A stretch of DNA of 64,000 nucleotides from Duganella sp. CF458 (GCF_900113115.1 NZ_FOOF01000004.1:248001-312000); one strand, 5' to 3'. Counted from the stretch's first letter, positions 15,328 to 24,417 are shown. The notes: generated by a model from the sequence alone, not told the origin. Numbers and translations are program-made.

Positions 15328-16530
15328 ATGAAGAACATCCTGCTTACCCTGCTGCTTGCCGGCCTGACCATGGTCGGCCCGTTGGCAATCGACACCTACT
15401 TACCCTCTTTCCCGGCGATCGCCGAGACTTTCAACGCCAGCCCGATGGCGATCCAGCAGACCCTGAGCCTGTTCCTGTTTACCTTCGCCTTCATGATGCT
15501 GTTCTACGGCACCTTGTCGGACAGCTTTGGCCGCCGCCCGGTCATCCTGTGGTCGCTGGTGCTGTACGTCCTGGCTTCGTTGGGCGGCGCCCTGGCCGGC
15601 TCCTTCGGATTCCTGCTGGGCGCCCGCATCCTGCAAGGCCTGGCCTCCGGCGCAGGGTCGGTGATCGGCCGCGCCATCGTGCAAGACCGCTTTGACGGCA
15701 TGGAAGCGCAGAAAATGCTCGGCAACATCATGATGGTGTTCGGCCTGGCGCCTGCCATTGCGCCCGTACTGGGCGGCTGGCTGCAGGTTTCCTTCGGCTG
15801 GCGCTCGATTTTCTGGTTCCTGACCGCCTTTGGCGTCCTGATGTGGATTGCCGTCTGGCGCTGGCTGCCTGAAAGCCTGCCGCAGGAAAAGCGCCACCCC
15901 TTGCACCTGGGCGCCATCGCTCGCAATTACTGGATGGTGCTGAAGCACCGCCAGTTCCTGTTGCTGTCGGTATCGCTCGGCGCGGCCTTCGGTGGGTTTG
16001 CCCTGTATATCGGGTCGGCGGCCTACTTCATCATGCACATCCTGAAGTTGCCGGAAACCGCCTTCGCCTGGCTGTTCATCCCCCTCATCAGCGGCCACGT
16101 GCTGGGCGCCACCGTGAGCGGCAAGCTGGCACACCGCATGGCGCCTTCCAAGCTGATCCAACTGAGCTACGGCCTGATGGCCATTGCCGCGGCCCTCAAC
16201 GTGGGCTACAACTGGTTCTTCGCAGCGACCATTCCATGGGCCGTGCTGCCCTTGTTCCTGTTCTCGTTCTCGCTGGCCCTGGCAATGCCGCCGCTGACGC
16301 TGGCCGGCATGAACCTGTTCCCTCAGAATAGCGGGCTGGCCGCGTCGATGCAGTCGTTCCTGCAGATGATGCTGTTTGCGCTGGTGTCCGGGCTGGTGGC
16401 GCCGCTGCTGTTCGACAGTGCGCTGCACCTGGCTTTCGGCCTGGTGGCCTGCCTGGCGGTCAGCTACGCAACCTACCGCGGCGCCACCCATGGCCGACCT
16501 CACGGCCAGGGAGCTGGCGTCACTTCCTGA
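15328..16530 (+). CDS. Bcr/CflA family multidrug efflux transporter (MFS)
   Basis: A 400-residue inner-membrane protein with twelve hydrophobic segments. Family motifs: GPLAIDTYLPSFPAIAETF in helix 1, YGTLSDSFGRRPVILW (MFS motif A) near residue 60, and LQGLASGAGSVIGRAIVQD near residue 100. These match the Bcr/CflA drug-resistance group, which exports bicyclomycin, chloramphenicol or similar compounds with proton import. The 3' end overlaps a small convergent gene by 31 bp. Confidence 0.9.
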   Translation: MKNILLTLLLAGLTMVGPLAIDTYLPSFPAIAETFNASPMAIQQTLSLFLFTFAFMMLFYGTLSDSFGRRPVILWSLVLYVLASLGGALAGSFGFLLGARILQGLASGAGSVIGRAIVQDRFDGMEAQKMLGNIMMVFGLAPAIAPVLGGWLQVSFGWRSIFWFLTAFGVLMWIAVWRWLPESLPQEKRHPLHLGAIARNYWMVLKHRQFLLLSVSLGAAFGGFALYIGSAAYFIMHILKLPETAFAWLFIPLISGHVLGATVSGKLAHRMAPSKLIQLSYGLMAIAAALNVGYNWFFAATIPWAVLPLFLFSFSLALAMPPLTLAGMNLFPQNSGLAASMQSFLQMMLFALVSGLVAPLLFDSALHLAFGLVACLAVSYATYRGATHGRPHGQGAGVTS

Positions 16531-16757
16531 TATTGCGGGCCGCCCTGTTCCGGCTCCGGGGCTGGCTGGGGCTTTTCGTGGCCCAGCCGGAGATTGGCAG
16601 GCAAGCCGAGGCCCAGGATTTCCTTCCTGCCCTCGACAAAATCGGAAGAGCTGAGCGGATGTTCCGCGTCCGGCCAGTTGGCGATGGCCCAGTTCTGGAC
16701 TTCGACAAACCGCTTCCACACTTCGGTGACAAATTTTCGCCTGGTTTCATCGTCCAT
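16500..16757 (-). CDS. Small hypothetical protein
   Basis: An 85-residue soluble protein beginning MDDETRRKFVTEVWKRFVEV, with a helical N-terminal half and a proline/glutamine-rich tail (PQPAPEPEQGGPQ). A GGAGG site directly precedes the ATG at 16757, which supports it as a real gene. It overlaps the end of the efflux gene by 31 bp. It is downstream of the HTH regulator on the same strand (50 bp) and may be the last gene of that operon. I do not recognise the family. Confidence 0.55.
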   Translation of the reverse strand: MDDETRRKFVTEVWKRFVEVQNWAIANWPDAEHPLSSSDFVEGRKEILGLGLPANLRLGHEKPQPAPEPEQGGPQYQEVTPAPWP

Positions 16758-16807
16758 TGCTGCCTCCGTTGGGTTTCCCCTACTCTACACCAGCGGCGGG
16801 AATGCTG

Positions 16808-17428
16808 TCACACAGGCTTGATCCGGTAGGCACAACGGCGTGCGCCGGCCAGGATGTGTTCCTCGCGCTGCACGGTGCAGTCAGGCCCAAGCACGCGCTG
16901 GAAAACGTCGAGTTCCGAGCGGCAGAAATTCTGGCATTCCCGGGCTGCCGCGCAAATCGGGCAATGGTTTTCGACCAGGAGCAAGCTACCGTCGCCTTGC
17001 GGCTCGACTTCGGCCATATAGCCCTCCACATCGCGCGCCAGGGCCAGGGCTTGCACGCGCCCTGCCAGCGCGGCGCCGTCACCAATTGTTTCTCGATAAA
17101 ACGCTTCGCTGGCCTGCTCGCGTGCAGTGATCAGCTTCTCCAGCCCGTCCTCACCGAACAGGGCGCGCACCTGCGTGATCAGCTGCAGCGTCAGGTCGGC
17201 ATGGCGGTCGGGGAAGCGCGCGTGGCCGGCGTCGGTCAGCAGCCAGCGGCGCGATGGGCGGCCGACTTTTTCCGCCACATCTTCGAAGCTGACGAAGCCC
17301 CGCTCTTGCGCCGCTTCCAGGTGCCGGCGCGCGCCCATCGAAGTCAAGTCAAGCAACTCGGCCAGTTGCTGCGCTGTGCGCGGGCCGCGTGTCTTGAGCA
17401 GGAACAGGATCTGGTCGGCGGTGTTCAT
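16808..17428 (-). CDS. HTH transcriptional regulator with a cysteine cluster (SufR-like)
   Basis: A 206-residue regulator. The N-terminal winged helix covers residues 1-70 (ILFLLKTRGPRTAQQLAELL, then SMGARRHLEAAQERG). The C-terminal half ends in CPICAAARECQNFC plus a further Cys in GPDC, a spacing that resembles the Fe-S ligands of SufR-type regulators. This suggests redox or iron-sulfur sensing, by family analogy. Its start overlaps the MFS gene stop by 4 bp, so the two form an operon. The inverted repeat at 18693-18720 upstream of that operon is a plausible operator. Confidence 0.8.
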   Translation of the reverse strand: MNTADQILFLLKTRGPRTAQQLAELLDLTSMGARRHLEAAQERGFVSFEDVAEKVGRPSRRWLLTDAGHARFPDRHADLTLQLITQVRALFGEDGLEKLITAREQASEAFYRETIGDGAALAGRVQALALARDVEGYMAEVEPQGDGSLLLVENHCPICAAARECQNFCRSELDVFQRVLGPDCTVQREEHILAGARRCAYRIKPV

Positions 17429-18666
17429 ACGCTGGCCCCTTCCGGACCTGCCACCGTGCGCTGGGCGGGCGCCGCCGCCAGTTCCGCGCGCCAGCCGCGC
17501 AGGCGCCAGCCGGCCCACGCTGCGAGCACGGCGCCGAGCAGCAGGATCAGGCGTGTATCGACCAGTGCCAGCACCGAACCGATGGCCGCCATCGCGATGT
17601 TCGCGAAGCAGAACGTCATCGACAGCAGCCCCATGACGGAGCCTTGCCCGTGCACCGCAAAGCGGTCCGCCGCCCACGACTGCACCGTCGCGTTATAGAA
17701 GGCATTCGGCAGCCCGAACAGGCAGATTGCCACCATGCCGATCCATAGGTTGCCAAGCGCAACACCCGCAACTGACGCAGCCAGGCCGAAGGCCAGCCAG
17801 CTGGCACGATGCAGCGGTTCGATCCTGCTCGGCCGGCCCGCGATAATGGCCGCCAGCGTCATGATCGCGCACATCGCCATATTGATGGTCGCAATGCCGC
17901 GCGCGTCGTAGCCACCCTGCTCCACCAGCCATAGCGGGTAGTATTCGTAGAAACCGGTAATCCCGCAGGTCAGCGCCAACTGCACGATGAACAGCGTACG
18001 CAATTCAGGGAAGCGCAGCAGGTTCATGGCGTGGTGCGAGCGCGCCACCTGCCACCACGAGGCGCCATCGGTCGGAGCCTTGGCTGCACGCGGCACCGTC
18101 AGCGCCACCAGCGCCGCTGCCAGTATCAGTGCGGCCACGGCCACCCAGAACGGCACCGTAATACCGAACGCCAGCGTGAAGCCTGCCAGCACGGGGCCCA
18201 CCAGCCAGCCAAGGTGCAGCGAGCCATTCACCAGCGACAACGCACGCAAGCGCTGCGGGCCTTCCAGCTTCTCCGCCACCAGGGCACGCGCCACGGCGCC
18301 ATTCCCTTCCAGCAGGCCGGTGCCGAAGCGGGCCAGGATAAACAGGGGATATGACTGCATCACCAGCGCCACTGCCGTCAGCGCGTGGCCGACGGCGGCA
18401 CCGAGTGCGGTCGCCAGCAGGATCGGGCGCCGTCCGTAACGGTCCGACAAAGGACCGAGCAAGGCGGAGCCAATGACCAGGCCGATCGGGTTCACGGTCA
18501 GCGCGATGCCGAACAGCAGCTTGGGCGGCAGCCCGAGGAAGTTGTTCAGCGAGTTGTGGGCTTCCGCCGCAAACAGCGGCGGCAGGATCGGGTATGGCAG
18601 CGAAGCGCCCGTAGTGGACAGCAGGCCAAGCAGGCAGGTAGCCGCAATGAGGAGGACATTGTTCAT
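17425..18666 (-). CDS. MFS transporter
   Basis: A 413-residue membrane protein with twelve hydrophobic segments and the MFS motif GPLSDRYGRRPILLATALG near residue 75. The start is uncertain: ATG 18666 has a GGAGG very close upstream, and an in-frame TTG lies three codons earlier at 18675. It is co-transcribed with, and overlaps by 4 bp, a Cys-rich HTH regulator, so the exported compound may be something that perturbs iron-sulfur or redox balance. That is inference from the context. Confidence 0.82.
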   Translation of the reverse strand: MNNVLLIAATCLLGLLSTTGASLPYPILPPLFAAEAHNSLNNFLGLPPKLLFGIALTVNPIGLVIGSALLGPLSDRYGRRPILLATALGAAVGHALTAVALVMQSYPLFILARFGTGLLEGNGAVARALVAEKLEGPQRLRALSLVNGSLHLGWLVGPVLAGFTLAFGITVPFWVAVAALILAAALVALTVPRAAKAPTDGASWWQVARSHHAMNLLRFPELRTLFIVQLALTCGITGFYEYYPLWLVEQGGYDARGIATINMAMCAIMTLAAIIAGRPSRIEPLHRASWLAFGLAASVAGVALGNLWIGMVAICLFGLPNAFYNATVQSWAADRFAVHGQGSVMGLLSMTFCFANIAMAAIGSVLALVDTRLILLLGAVLAAWAGWRLRGWRAELAAAPAQRTVAGPEGASV

Positions 18667-18692
18667 GCCCTCCAATATACGCAGGCCTCGAC

Positions 18693-18720
18693 AATAAGTA
18701 AACTAAAAACGTTACTTATT
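18693..18720. promoter_or_regulatory. Inverted repeat, candidate operator of the MFS/HTH operon
   Basis: A perfect 9-bp inverted repeat, AATAAGTAA (18693-18701) and TTACTTATT (18712-18720), is separated by 10 bp. It lies 27 bp upstream of the MFS start and immediately after the GntR gene. Its lack of a U-tract argues against a terminator. Position and symmetry fit the binding site of a dimeric regulator, probably the HTH protein encoded in the same operon. Confidence 0.5.
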
Positions 18721-18721
18721 A

Positions 18722-19384
18722 TCAGGCGGCGGATTTGGTCAGCTGCGGCAGCGAGGCCATCAGGTCCGAGAAGCGCTGCCCCTGGATCATCACATGGCTG
18801 CGCAGCAGCTCGGCCGCCTGGTCGCCGTCGCCGGCGAGAATGGCCTGCACCACGCCTTCATGTTCGGCATAGGAATGGCCGATGCGGTTGCGCACGCGCA
18901 GCTGCAAACGGCGGTAAGGCCGCAGCCTGCGATACAGGCCGCGCGTCTGCTCGAACAGGAAGCTGTTGTGGGCACCCGCATAAATCGCCTCGTGGAATGC
19001 CTCGTTGCGGTAATAGTATTCGTCCGGCTCCTGTGCTTCGACCGCAGCCTTGCACGCTTCATGCGCGGCCAGCAGCACCTGCTGCTCTTCCGGCGTCATG
19101 CGGCGCGCCGCCAGGCGGCCGCAAGTGGCCTCCAACTCGGACATGACTTCAAACATTTCGACCAACTGCTGCGGCCCGAGTTCGGCCACGATTGCGCCGC
19201 GGCGTGGCCGGATCACGACCAGCCCCATCGATTCCAGTTGAATCAAGGTCTCGCGGATCGGCGTGCGCGACACGCCAAACCGCGTTGCCAGCTCGGTCTC
19301 GTCCAGATGTTGCCCGGGCTGCAGCTCACCCATCGCAATCATTTCCTCGATGGTTTCCCGCAGGGTGGAAGAATGTTTCGTCAT
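18722..19384 (-). CDS. GntR family (FCD) transcriptional regulator
   Basis: A 220-residue regulator. The N-terminal winged helix has the GntR pattern LDETELATRFGVSRTPIRET near residues 25-45, followed by LVVIRPRRGAIVAEL. The C-terminal FCD domain has the metal-site residues in YYYRNEAFHEAIYAGAHN and GHSYAEHEGVVQAI. It diverges from the TRAP/malonate decarboxylase operon and is the obvious candidate to control it, with malonate or a derivative as ligand. That is analogous to MatR-type control, by inference. The ATG at 19384 gives the normal family start. Confidence 0.9.
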   Translation of the reverse strand: MTKHSSTLRETIEEMIAMGELQPGQHLDETELATRFGVSRTPIRETLIQLESMGLVVIRPRRGAIVAELGPQQLVEMFEVMSELEATCGRLAARRMTPEEQQVLLAAHEACKAAVEAQEPDEYYYRNEAFHEAIYAGAHNSFLFEQTRGLYRRLRPYRRLQLRVRNRIGHSYAEHEGVVQAILAGDGDQAAELLRSHVMIQGQRFSDLMASLPQLTKSAA

Positions 19385-19401
19385 AGAACTACAAGTTCGG
19401 C

Positions 19402-19475
19402 ATGTATATAGGACTCCATTATAAGACGCATATTTCACTTGACAATGTATTTCGCGAAGATATTCTTGTATACAT
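19402..19475. promoter_or_regulatory. Back-to-back promoters and GntR-type operators of the malonate locus
   Basis: Plus direction: TTGACA (19439-19444), 16 bp, TATTCT (19461-19466). Minus direction: TTGTCA (19445-19440), 16 bp, TATAAT (19423-19418). The two -35 boxes overlap. A TTGTATACAT near-palindrome at 19466-19475 covers the plus-strand start point. A related ATGTATATA at 19402-19410 lies downstream of the minus -10. TNGTATACNA is the usual FCD-regulator operator form, so repression of both directions by the GntR protein is likely. Confidence 0.6.
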
Positions 19476-19512
19476 AAAAAACAAAGCTGCATACTTAACC
19501 TTGGAGGATGAT

Positions 19513-20529
19513 ATGTCGCAGATGACCCGCAGGTCCCTTGTTGCCGCACTCGCCACCAGCCCGCTGTGGCTGCAAACCGCCTGGGCCCAGACCGGCGCCC
19601 TGAAGATTTCGCACCAGTTCCCCGGCGGCACCCTGGCCGAAGGCGACTTCCGCGACCGCCTGACCCGCATGTTCGCCGCCGAAGTCGAAAAGCGCACCAA
19701 GGGCACCTTGAAGTTCTCCATCTACCCTGGTTCTTCGCTGATGAAGACCAATGCCCAGTTCTCGGCCATGCGCAAGGGCGCGCTGGACTTGTCGCTGGTG
19801 CCGCTGTCCTATGCCGGCGGCGAAGTCCCGGAAGTGAATATCGGCCTGATGCCCGGGCTGGTCACCTCGTATGAACAGGGCTACGGATGGAAGAACAAGG
19901 AAATCGGCAAGGCGCTGACGCAGCTGCTGTGGGAAAAAGGCGTGGTGCTGGTGAGCTGGATCTGGCAAGCGGGCGGCGTCGCTTCGCGCGTCAAGCCGGT
20001 GGTCGATCCGGAAGATGCCAAGGGCATGAAGATCCGCGGCGGTTCGCGCGAGATGGACCTGATCCTGAAAGCCGCCGGCGCCGCCGTGGTATCGCTGCCA
20101 TCCAACGAAATCTACGCCGCCATGCAGACCGGCGCCATGGACGCGGCGCTGACCTCCTCCACCTCATTGATTTCCTTCCGCCTGGAGGAAGTATCGAAAG
20201 CGCTGACCACCGGGCGCGGCACCGCTTACTGGTTCATGTTCGAGCCCTTGATGATGTCGCGCGCCGCCTATGAGCGCCTGCCGAAAGAACAGCAGGCTGC
20301 CATCATGGCCGTTGGCGCCGAACTGGAAGCTTTCGCCAAGAGCGCGGCCCAGGCCGACGACACGCAAGTTGCCGCCGTCTACCAGAAGGCCGGGGCCAGG
20401 GTGGTCGACCTGAACGCAGCCTCGGTCAGGAAATGGCAAGCCATCGCCCGCACCACGGCCTGGAAGGATTACGGCGAGCGTAACGACAACTGCGCCAGGC
20501 TGCTGGCCCTGGCGGAGAAGACGCTGTGA
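19513..20529 (+). CDS. dctP: TRAP transporter substrate-binding protein (DctP family)
   Basis: A 338-residue periplasmic protein. The signal contains MTRRSLVAALATSPLWL and ends near AWA (residue 21), possibly Tat-type because of the paired arginines. The mature part has the DctP layout: ISHQFPGGTLAEGDFRDRL, GSSLMKTNAQFSAMRKGALDL, and KIRGGSREMDLILKAAGA with the conserved Arg that binds a carboxylate. A GGAGG at 19503 supports the ATG at 19513. It is the first gene of the mdc operon, so malonate is the likely solute. This is inferred from context. Confidence 0.9.
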   Translation: MSQMTRRSLVAALATSPLWLQTAWAQTGALKISHQFPGGTLAEGDFRDRLTRMFAAEVEKRTKGTLKFSIYPGSSLMKTNAQFSAMRKGALDLSLVPLSYAGGEVPEVNIGLMPGLVTSYEQGYGWKNKEIGKALTQLLWEKGVVLVSWIWQAGGVASRVKPVVDPEDAKGMKIRGGSREMDLILKAAGAAVVSLPSNEIYAAMQTGAMDAALTSSTSLISFRLEEVSKALTTGRGTAYWFMFEPLMMSRAAYERLPKEQQAAIMAVGAELEAFAKSAAQADDTQVAAVYQKAGARVVDLNAASVRKWQAIARTTAWKDYGERNDNCARLLALAEKTL

Positions 20530-21080
20530 GCCACGGCTTCGAACTCAATCCGTCCAAGGAGGCGGCGCTGCCCCAGGCGCCCGGCTTGTCAACGGTAGGC
20601 GCTCTGCTGGCGAAGGTGAACCGGGGCTTGCTGGCCCTGTCCATGATGGCGATGGTCGCCACGGCCCTGATCCTCACTTACTCCGTTGTGTCGCGCTATT
20701 TCTTCCACGCGCCGACGGACTGGCAGGACGAAGCGTCGATCTTCATGCTGGTCGGCGTGACGTTCTTCTGCTGCGCCTACGTGCAAAGCTTGCGCGGCCA
20801 TATCGGCATCGAGGCGCTGGCCGCGATCCTGCCGCCTAAAGCCAACGCGGTGCGCCTGTTCATCGTCGACCTGCTGTCCTTCCTGTTCTGTGCCTTCTTC
20901 TCCTGGAAATCGTGGACGCTGTGGCACGAAGCCTGGGTGGATGGCCAGACCACCACCTCCACCTTTGCACCGCCGCTGTGGATTCCCTATTCCATGATGG
21001 CGGCCGGCATGACCTTGCTGACCCTGCAGATCCTGCTGCAAGTGCTGGCTCGAATCACTGATAAAGGAGCCGCAAAATGA
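20526..21080 (+). CDS. dctQ: TRAP transporter small permease (DctQ family)
   Basis: A 184-residue membrane protein with four hydrophobic segments. It includes the DctQ features VVSRYFFHAPTDWQDEASIF near residue 60 and RGHIGIEALAAILP near residue 90. It starts with GTG in a GTGA overlap with the binding-protein stop. It forms the membrane complex with the large permease encoded next. Confidence 0.88.
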   Translation: MSHGFELNPSKEAALPQAPGLSTVGALLAKVNRGLLALSMMAMVATALILTYSVVSRYFFHAPTDWQDEASIFMLVGVTFFCCAYVQSLRGHIGIEALAAILPPKANAVRLFIVDLLSFLFCAFFSWKSWTLWHEAWVDGQTTTSTFAPPLWIPYSMMAAGMTLLTLQILLQVLARITDKGAAK

Positions 21081-22426
21081 GCGAGCTGACTTTGGGCGCC
21101 TTGTACGGCATCGTGACGCTGGTGGTGATGTTCTCGGGCATGCCGATCGCGTATGCGCTGGGCATTGTGGCGACCAGCTTCATGTACTTCTTCATGCCTG
21201 CCAGTTCGCTCGACACGGTGACCCAGAACGTATACGAGGAGATGGCTTCCATCACCCTGCTTTCGATTCCACTGTTCATCCTGAAGGGCGCTGCGATCGG
21301 CAAGTCGCCGGCAGGCAAAGACCTGTATTCCGCCATCCACACCTGGCTGCACAAGGTGCCGGGCGGCCTGGGCATCGCCAACGTGTTTGCCTGCGCGCTG
21401 TTTGCCGCCATGGCCGGCTCTTCGCCCGCCACCTGCTCGGCGATCGGTTCCGCCGGCATTCCCGAAATGCGCAAGCGCGGCTACTCGCCTGGTTTCGCAG
21501 CGGGCATCATCGCAGCCGGCGGTACGCTCGGCATCCTGCTGCCGCCGTCGATCACCATGATCCTGTACGCGGTAGCGGCGGAACAGTCGCTGGGCCGCCT
21601 GTTCCTGGCCGGCATTGGCCCGGGCATGCTGCTGGTCCTGCTGTTTGCCGGCTATGCGGTGTATCGTGCCCGCACCGAATACCAATTGGCGCTGGTGGCT
21701 TACCAGAATGGCGGAGTGAAATCGGCCTACCTGGAAGACGAGCATTTCACCCTGCGCGAAAAGGTGGAGATGCTGCCGCGCGTGCTGCCCTTCATTGTGC
21801 TGTTGATCGGCGTGATGGTGGCGCTGTACGGCGGCTTCGCCACGCCCTCCGAGACGGCCGGCCTGGGCGCCCTGCTCGCCCTGCTGCTGATCGCGGTGGT
21901 GTACGGCGCCTGGCGTCCCAAGGACATGTCGCCGATCCTGTCCTCCACCATCAAGGAGTCGACCATGCTGCTGCTGATCATCGGCATGTCGCTGCTGTAT
22001 TCCTATGTGATGAGCTACCTGCATATCAGCCAGGCGGCTGCAAACTGGGTGGTTGGCATGCACTTGTCGAAATGGGTGCTGCTGGCAACCATCCTGGTGC
22101 TGGTCGTAGTACTGGGGTTCTTCCTGCCGCCGGTCTCGATCATCCTGATGACCGCCCCGATCATCCTGCCGCCGCTGCGTGAAGCCGGCTTCGACCTGGT
22201 ATGGTTCGGCATCGTGATGACGGTGGTGATGGAGATGGGCCTGATCCACCCGCCGGTGGGCCTGAACATCTTCGTCATCAAGAACATCGCGCCCGACATT
22301 CCACTGCGCGATGTGATCTGGGGCGTGATGCCATTCCTGCTGCTGATGGTGGTTGCCGTGATCCTGCTGTGCATCTTCCCCGGCATTGCCACCGGCCTGC
22401 CCGACATGATCATGGGAGCCAGGTAA
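21077..22426 (+). CDS. dctM: TRAP transporter large permease (DctM family)
   Basis: A 449-residue membrane protein with about twelve hydrophobic segments, the sodium-coupled channel of the TRAP system. It has the DctM motifs AMAGSSPATCSAIGSAGIPEM near residue 118, GGTLGILLPPSITMILYAV near residue 150, and LIHPPVGLNIFVI near the C-terminus. The ATGA start overlaps the small permease stop. The next gene, mdcA, begins at the base after its stop. That arrangement ties transport and decarboxylation into one transcript. Confidence 0.92.
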   Translation: MSELTLGALYGIVTLVVMFSGMPIAYALGIVATSFMYFFMPASSLDTVTQNVYEEMASITLLSIPLFILKGAAIGKSPAGKDLYSAIHTWLHKVPGGLGIANVFACALFAAMAGSSPATCSAIGSAGIPEMRKRGYSPGFAAGIIAAGGTLGILLPPSITMILYAVAAEQSLGRLFLAGIGPGMLLVLLFAGYAVYRARTEYQLALVAYQNGGVKSAYLEDEHFTLREKVEMLPRVLPFIVLLIGVMVALYGGFATPSETAGLGALLALLLIAVVYGAWRPKDMSPILSSTIKESTMLLLIIGMSLLYSYVMSYLHISQAAANWVVGMHLSKWVLLATILVLVVVLGFFLPPVSIILMTAPIILPPLREAGFDLVWFGIVMTVVMEMGLIHPPVGLNIFVIKNIAPDIPLRDVIWGVMPFLLLMVVAVILLCIFPGIATGLPDMIMGAR

Positions 22427-24094
22427 ATGCATGCCCCAATCCGTGTGTGGGACAACCTTCAACGCAACCGCGACGAGCGCCTGGCGCGCGCGCACAGCGT
22501 GCTCGGTGGCGAACTGGCAGGCAAGGCGCTGCCCGCCGGCCGCATCGCCGACCTGCTGCACGCGGTGCTGGAGAACGGCGACCGCGTCTGCATCGAAGGG
22601 AACAACCAGAAACAGGCCGACTTCCTGGCGCAGGCCTTGGCGGGGCTTGATCCGCAGCGTGTGCACGGCCTGCACATGCTGCAATCGGTGCTGGCCTTGC
22701 CGGAACACCTGGACGTGTTCGAGCGCGGCGTCGCTTCGAAGCTGGACTTTTCCTTCTCCGGTCCGCAAGCCGCCCGCGTGGCCAAGCTGGCGGCGGCGGG
22801 CAAGCTGAATATCGGCGCCATCCACACCTACCTCGAGCTGTTCAGCCGCTATTTCATCGACCTGCCGCCGCGCATCGCGCTGGTTGCGGCGGAAGCGGCC
22901 GACCGCAACGGCAACCTGTACACCGGCCCCAATACCGAAGACACCCCGCCCATCGTCGAAGCCACGGCCTTCAAGAACGGCATCGTGATCGTGCAGGTCA
23001 ACCGCATCGTGGACGAATTGCCGCGCGTCGATATACCCGGGGACTGGGTCGATTTCGTCGTGCAGTCGCCAACGCCTTACTACATCGAGCCGCTGTTCAC
23101 GCGCGACCCGGCGCAGATCTCCGAAATCCAGGTACTGATGGCGATGATGGCGATCAAAGGCATCTACGCCGAATACCAGGTGCAGCGCCTGAACCACGGC
23201 ATTGGCTTCGACACCGCCGCCATCGAGCTGCTGTTGCCGACATACGGCGCTTCGCTCGGCTTGCGCGGCAAGGTCGCCACCAACTGGGCGCTCAATCCGC
23301 ACCCTGCCCTGATTCCCGCCATCGAAGCGGGGTTCGTGGAGTCTATCCATTCCTTCGGCTCCGAACTGGGCATGGAGGACTATATCCGCGCCAGGCCCGA
23401 CATTTTCGCGGTTGGCGCGGACGGTTCGATGCGCAGCAACCGCGCCTTGTGCCAGGCCGCGGGACACTACGCCTGCGACATGTTCATCGGCTCCACCTTG
23501 CAGATCGACCTGGCCGGCAACTCGTCCACTGCCACGCTGGGGCGCATTTCAGGCTTCGGCGGCGCACCGAACATGGGCGCCGACGCCCGTGGCCGGCGCC
23601 ATGCCAGCCCCGCGTGGCTGAAGGCCGGCGAACAGGCACGGTCGGGCAGCGGGTCGATGCCGCGCGGCCGGAAACTGGTGGTGCAGATGGTGGAAACCTT
23701 CCGCGAGCACATGCAGCCGGCCTTTGTCGAACGGCTGGATGCCTGGGAACTGAGAGAACAGGCTAAGATGGCGATCCCGCCCGTGATGATCTATGGCGAC
23801 GATGTGACGCATATCCTGACCGAAGAAGGCATCGCCAACCTGCTGTTGTGCCGCAGCGCCGAAGAGCGCGAACAGGCCATCCGCGGCGTGGCGGGCTACA
23901 CGCCGGTCGGCCTGCAACGCGACAAGCGCATGGTGGAACACCTGCGCGCTCGTGGCATCATCACGCGGGCGGAAGACCTGGGCATCGACAAACGCCAAGC
24001 CACGCGCGACTTGCTGGCGGCTAAGAACATGAAAGACCTGGTGCGGGCGTCCGGCGGCTTGTATGACCCGCCTAAGCGCTTCCGCAACTGGTAG
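22427..24094 (+). CDS. mdcA: Malonate decarboxylase subunit alpha (acetyl-S-ACP:malonate ACP transferase)
   Basis: A 555-residue CoA-transferase-like protein that swaps acetyl for malonyl on the MdcC acyl carrier protein. It begins MHAPIRVWDNLQRNRDERL, as MdcA does, and contains ENGDRVCIEGNNQKQADFL, TGPNTEDTPPIVEATAF, and GTL/LQIDLAGNSSTATLGRISGFGGAPNMG. The length matches the family (about 550). The ATG follows the dctM stop with no gap. It is first of the decarboxylase genes in order A-C-D-E-G-B-H. Confidence 0.95.
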   Translation: MHAPIRVWDNLQRNRDERLARAHSVLGGELAGKALPAGRIADLLHAVLENGDRVCIEGNNQKQADFLAQALAGLDPQRVHGLHMLQSVLALPEHLDVFERGVASKLDFSFSGPQAARVAKLAAAGKLNIGAIHTYLELFSRYFIDLPPRIALVAAEAADRNGNLYTGPNTEDTPPIVEATAFKNGIVIVQVNRIVDELPRVDIPGDWVDFVVQSPTPYYIEPLFTRDPAQISEIQVLMAMMAIKGIYAEYQVQRLNHGIGFDTAAIELLLPTYGASLGLRGKVATNWALNPHPALIPAIEAGFVESIHSFGSELGMEDYIRARPDIFAVGADGSMRSNRALCQAAGHYACDMFIGSTLQIDLAGNSSTATLGRISGFGGAPNMGADARGRRHASPAWLKAGEQARSGSGSMPRGRKLVVQMVETFREHMQPAFVERLDAWELREQAKMAIPPVMIYGDDVTHILTEEGIANLLLCRSAEEREQAIRGVAGYTPVGLQRDKRMVEHLRARGIITRAEDLGIDKRQATRDLLAAKNMKDLVRASGGLYDPPKRFRNW

Positions 24095-24102
24095 GAGAAA
24101 GA

Positions 24103-24417
24103 ATGGAAAACCTCAATTACCGATTCGAACAGGGCCGACGCTCGCTGCCGGCCGAGCCGCGCGTCGTCGGCGTGGTCAGTTCAGGCAATCTTGAAGTGCT
24201 GATCGAAAGCACGCCGCTGGACGGCGCCTGCGAGATAAGCATCCAGACCGCCGCCGTGGGCTTCGGCCCCATCTGGCAGGCCGTGATGAGCGACTTCCAC
24301 GAGCGCTGGCAACTGGCCGACACGCGCATCGCCATCAACGATATGGGAGCGACGCCGGCGGTCGTCAGCCTGCGCCTCGACCAGGCGGTCGAATCCATGC
24401 TGGGAGAAGGGCAATGA
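24103..24417 (+). CDS. mdcC: Malonate decarboxylase acyl carrier protein (delta subunit)
   Basis: A 104-residue carrier protein. The prosthetic-group site is in GVVSSGNLEVL, where Ser27 is the likely attachment point for 2'-(5''-phosphoribosyl)-3'-dephospho-CoA. A second conserved block is CEISIQTAAVGFGPIW. It should shuttle malonyl and acetyl between MdcA and MdcDE. A GGAGAAAG site precedes the ATG. Its end overlaps mdcD by 4 bp. Confidence 0.93.
   Translation: MENLNYRFEQGRRSLPAEPRVVGVVSSGNLEVLIESTPLDGACEISIQTAAVGFGPIWQAVMSDFHERWQLADTRIAINDMGATPAVVSLRLDQAVESMLGEGQ

Noticed and set aside
20987..23467. Very long open frame (about 826 codons) on the minus strand opposite dctM and mdcA
   Set aside because: It lies antisense to two well-supported genes, is full of His, Gln, Arg and Asp repeats typical of shadow frames in GC-rich DNA, and shows no recognisable domain.
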